Assembly (NCBI GenBank): GCA_016302725.1
Contig: JAEDNB010000092.1
Span: 1-8,044, forward strand
Length of the DNA stretch: 8,044 bases
Source of the DNA: Lentisphaeria bacterium
GTDB lineage: Bacteria; Verrucomicrobiota; Lentisphaeria; Oligosphaerales; Oligosphaeraceae
Direction of reading: 5' to 3'
The notes under the pieces were generated by a model. The model had not been told where the DNA came from. It did not search any database and saw nothing but the letters and a program-made list of their open reading frames with translations. Shown piece by piece: positions 6,206 to 8,044 of this stretch. Numbering within the stretch: position 1 is the first letter of the stretch; every line of letters starts with the position of its first letter. The translations under genes and the position numbers were made by a program.

Positions 6206-6267
6206 CGCAAAATGGTGAATCTTTGGTGAAACGGGTTGTTTTTTCATTATAACTCCCTCATTTTGCG
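6206..6267. repeat. Perfect 9-bp inverted repeat with 44-bp spacer
   Basis: CGCAAAATG (6206-6214) and CATTTTGCG (6259-6267) are exact reverse complements. They flank the AT-rich tract that includes the TATAAC candidate (6248-6253), and the right arm overlaps the TTGCGA candidate -35. The spacing suits two operator half-sites or a looping regulator better than an RNA hairpin, but no regulator is identified. Confidence 0.45.
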
Positions 6268-6334
6268 AATGATTGGAAAAACCGGATTACAGTACACCGT
6301 CTTCCCGGCAGAGCGCCCCTTTCCCTTCGTCCCC

Positions 6335-6349
6335 GGCCTCTCCGAGGCC
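6335..6349 (+). other. Short perfect hairpin just upstream of the Shine-Dalgarno of the 6375 gene
   Basis: GGCCTC (6335-6340) pairs with GAGGCC (6344-6349) around a 3-nt TCC loop. It stands 8 nt before the AAGGAGGAGG ribosome-binding site. The CCTCTCC at 6337-6343 could alternatively pair with the GGAGGAGG of that site with one mismatch, which would hide it. Any switching role is speculative. Confidence 0.35.
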
Positions 6350-6374
6350 CATTCCCCAAGGAGGAGGATATAGC

Positions 6375-6722
6375 ATGTCAGAAAAGAAAGCAAAGAACCC
6401 CCTGTCCACCGCCGCCAGGCGCCGCCCCAAAGGGAACCCCCGCGCGGGGCAGCCCCGGGGACACCGCGTCGTCTTCACCTACCATGGAGAGCCAGGCCGC
6501 CAGGTCTTTGTGGCAGGCACCTTCAATGACTGGAATCCCGAGGCGCGCCCCCTGGTGGACAAGGAGGGGACGGGAGAATACATGGCCCGCCTCATCCTGA
6601 AAGAGGGCACCTATCAATACAAACTGGTGGTGGACGGACAGTGGATTCTCGACCCCCTGAACCCCCAGGAAGCGCCCAACGACTTCGGCGGCCGCAACAA
6701 TGTACTGACCGTGAAGCCCTAG
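6375..6722 (+). CDS. Stand-alone glycogen-binding protein (CBM48 / AMPK-beta type)
   Basis: A 115-aa cytoplasmic protein. Residues 1-31 are a basic, probably disordered tail rich in Lys, Arg, Pro and Gly (KKAKNPLSTAARRRPKGNPR). Residues 32-115 form a single beta-sandwich carbohydrate-binding module: VVFTYHGEPGRQVFVAGTFN, DWNP, then YQYKLVVDGQWILDPLNP (80-97), ending NNVLTVKP. Trp53, Lys83, Trp90 and Asn108 line up with the four glycogen-contacting residues of the mammalian AMPK beta subunit (W100, K126, W133, N150), so binding of alpha-1,4 glucan is likely. There is no catalytic domain, unlike branching or debranching enzymes that carry this fold as an N-terminal module. ATG 6375 was chosen for its strong Shine-Dalgarno at ideal spacing; the frame is open further upstream but gives only Pro/Ser-rich low-complexity sequence. 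Glycogen synthase follows 79 nt downstream, suggesting a targeting or regulatory subunit of glycogen metabolism. Fold and binding are well supported; the role is inferred. Confidence 0.92.
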   Translation: MSEKKAKNPLSTAARRRPKGNPRAGQPRGHRVVFTYHGEPGRQVFVAGTFNDWNPEARPLVDKEGTGEYMARLILKEGTYQYKLVVDGQWILDPLNPQEAPNDFGGRNNVLTVKP

Positions 6723-6732
6723 CGCCCCCCCT

Positions 6733-6752
6733 GCGGCGCCCGGCCACGCCGC
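6733..6752 (+). other. Small GC hairpin between the glycogen-binding gene and glgA
   Basis: GCGGCG (6733-6738) pairs with CGCCGC (6747-6752) over an 8-nt loop. No T-tract follows, so termination is not supported and co-transcription with glgA remains likely. The rest of the 79-base gap is C-rich, with no Shine-Dalgarno before the glgA ATG. Confidence 0.25.
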
Positions 6753-6801
6753 CGCCACCCACCCAACTCCTTTCGAGCCTTATCCTCTCCCACCCCAAAC
6801 C

Positions 6802-8044
6802 ATGAAACGCAACGATCCCGCGCCCCCGTTCGTCCCCACGAAAAGCACCGAAGAACTCATGGACACCAAGGCCGATGTCCAGGTGCTGCGCCGGGAAGGC
6901 ACCTGCCCCAACTGCCCGAAAATCCTGGTGGTGACTCCGGAAATCACCTACCTCCCCCAGGAAATCCTCAACAACGGCTTCGGCACCAACCAATATAGCG
7001 ACCTGACCAACCAGCAGGTCTCCTACTCCTCCAAGGCCGGGGGCCTGGCGGATGTCTCCGCCTCCCTGGTCTCCGCCCTCTACAACATGGGGGCCGACGT
7101 GCATGTGGCCCTCCCCTTCTACCGGAAACTCTACCACATCGACCCCAACAAGCTGGACCACTACGAAAAGCGGCGCCAGCAACTCTCCAACGCCGTCCCG
7201 GAGGAACGGGTCCATTTCGCCAAGGACTACATCTTCAACTACCGGGAGCGGGTCTATTCGGCGGACCCCGAGCGCTCCAAGCGCATCAGCCTGGCCTTCC
7301 AGCGGGAAGTCATCAACCACACCATCCCCGAACTGCAGCCCGACCTCATCCACTGCAACGACTGGATGACCGGGCTGCTGCCCGCCTTCGCACGGCGGAT
7401 GCGCATCCCCAGCCTCTTCACCGTCCACAACATCCACACCCAGAAAACCACCATGGAGCAAATCGAGGACGCGGGCATCGACGCGGCCTTCTTCTGGCAC
7501 AATCTCTACTTCGAGAGGCCGCCCTACTCCTATGAGGAAAGCCGCTCCTCCAACCAGGTGGATTTCCTGACCTCCGGCATCTTCGCCAGCCATTTCATCA
7601 ACACCGTCTCCCCCACCTTCCTCAAGGAAATCGTGGAGGGACGCATCGGCTTCATCCCCGCCTACATCCGAAACGAAATCGCCAACAAATACTACGCCGG
7701 AGTGGCCGCGGGAATCCTCAACGCCCCCGACCCCGACGACGACCCCGCCGTCGACCCCGACCTGGAACTCCACTACACCCCCGAGACCCACGCCGAGGCA
7801 AAACGCCAAATCAAGGCCGATTTCCAGAAAAAACTGGGGCTCCAGGTCAATCCCGACGCCCCCCTCTTCTTCTGGCCCTCCCGCCTGGACCCCATCCAGA
7901 AAGGCCCACAGCTCCTCTCCAACATCCTCTACGACGTCATCCACAAATACTGGGACCGGCAAATCCAGTTCGCCTTCGTGGCCGACGGACCCTACCAGAA
8001 CGTCTTCCGCTCCATCGCCGACCAGCACAAGTTCCACAGCCTGG
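6802..8044 (+). CDS. glgA: Glycogen synthase, GT5 family (3' end beyond window)
   Basis: The first 414 codons of a glycogen/starch synthase that extends alpha-1,4-glucan chains from a nucleotide-glucose donor in the cytoplasm. The N-terminal Rossmann domain starts with ILVVTPEITYLP (41-52) and has the donor-binding motif KAGGLADV (78-85; classically KTGGLADV). Then come DLIHCNDWMTGLLPAFARR (181-199), FTVHNIHTQ with conserved His209 (206-214) and the NTVSPTFLKEI segment (267-277). The second domain begins with GILNAPDPDDDPAVDP (304-319) and WPSRLDPIQKG (358-368), where Arg361 and Lys367 match the phosphate-binding pair of GlgA. About 25 residues are inserted before KAGG compared with E. coli-type GlgA, and the first 40 residues are an extra tail with Cys35 and Cys38 in TCPNCP. 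The frame is intact throughout. ATG 6802 has no Shine-Dalgarno. The donor (ADP- or UDP-glucose) cannot be told from sequence, and the catalytic Glu region is off the window. Confidence 0.93.
   Translation, partial: MKRNDPAPPFVPTKSTEELMDTKADVQVLRREGTCPNCPKILVVTPEITYLPQEILNNGFGTNQYSDLTNQQVSYSSKAGGLADVSASLVSALYNMGADVHVALPFYRKLYHIDPNKLDHYEKRRQQLSNAVPEERVHFAKDYIFNYRERVYSADPERSKRISLAFQREVINHTIPELQPDLIHCNDWMTGLLPAFARRMRIPSLFTVHNIHTQKTTMEQIEDAGIDAAFFWHNLYFERPPYSYEESRSSNQVDFLTSGIFASHFINTVSPTFLKEIVEGRIGFIPAYIRNEIANKYYAGVAAGILNAPDPDDDPAVDPDLELHYTPETHAEAKRQIKADFQKKLGLQVNPDAPLFFWPSRLDPIQKGPQLLSNILYDVIHKYWDRQIQFAFVADGPYQNVFRSIADQHKFHSL

Larger units (their letters stand above)
6083..6374 (+). promoter_or_regulatory. 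292-base intergenic regulatory region upstream of the glycogen genes
   Basis: No gene is visible here. The first part has a short CGGA repeat (6101-6113) and AATCCTTG twice, 9 bp apart (6152-6159, 6161-6168). From about 6150 to 6300 the sequence is AT-rich, unlike its surroundings, and probably holds the promoter. Candidates are TATAAC (6248-6253, weak -35 TTGGTG at 6223-6228, 19-bp spacer) and TTACAG (6287-6292, -35 TTGCGA at 6263-6268, 18-bp spacer). Both are imperfect. It ends in the strong Shine-Dalgarno AAGGAGGAGG (6358-6367), 7 nt before the ATG at 6375, the best in the window. Confidence 0.5.

Overview
The window is about 8 kb of GC-rich bacterial chromosome with every recognisable gene on the + strand. 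A ribosomal L20 tail, a LolCD-type lipoprotein exporter, a Sec-exported alkaline phosphatase and a bacterial GT5 glycogen synthase point to a Gram-negative-type bacterium. The coding strand is strongly C-rich, the glycogen synthase carries an unusual N-terminal insertion, and one secreted protein has 'GWNLVSLP'-type repeats. Together these suggest the PVC group (Kiritimatiellota, Lentisphaerota or Verrucomicrobiota). That placement is an inference from pattern recognition, not a demonstrated assignment.

Layout: (1) 3-146 is the end of rplT, closed by a strong intrinsic terminator (178-221). (2) 222-417 is a G-rich leader with a dense G-quadruplex motif, ahead of a secreted alkaline phosphatase (418-1770). 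(3) 1855-4987 is a compact envelope cluster: a YibE/F-family membrane protein, a LolC/E-type permease starting 14 nt later, and a LolD-type ATPase whose start overlaps the permease stop by one base. (4) 4988-5176 is an AT-rich gap with a strong hairpin, then a signal-peptide protein with one beta-sandwich-like region and two GWNLV repeats (5177-6082). (5) 6083-6374 is a second AT-rich regulatory gap with a 9-bp inverted repeat, a short hairpin and a strong Shine-Dalgarno. It leads into a stand-alone AMPK-type glycogen-binding protein (6375-6722) and a glycogen synthase that runs off the window end (6802-8044).

How the genes fit together: the LolCD-like pair probably releases lipoproteins from the inner membrane, with the YibE/F protein co-transcribed. 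The alkaline phosphatase would release phosphate outside the cytoplasm. The CBM48/AMPK-beta-like protein and GlgA form a glycogen pair in which the small protein may tether or regulate synthesis at the granule. No mobile element, CRISPR array, tRNA or defence system is visible. I found no convincing new multi-gene system. The strongest unexplained signals are the G-quadruplex leader of the phosphatase gene, the stand-alone glycogen-binding partner of GlgA, the split between genes with and without a Shine-Dalgarno, and the YibE/F-LolCD linkage.
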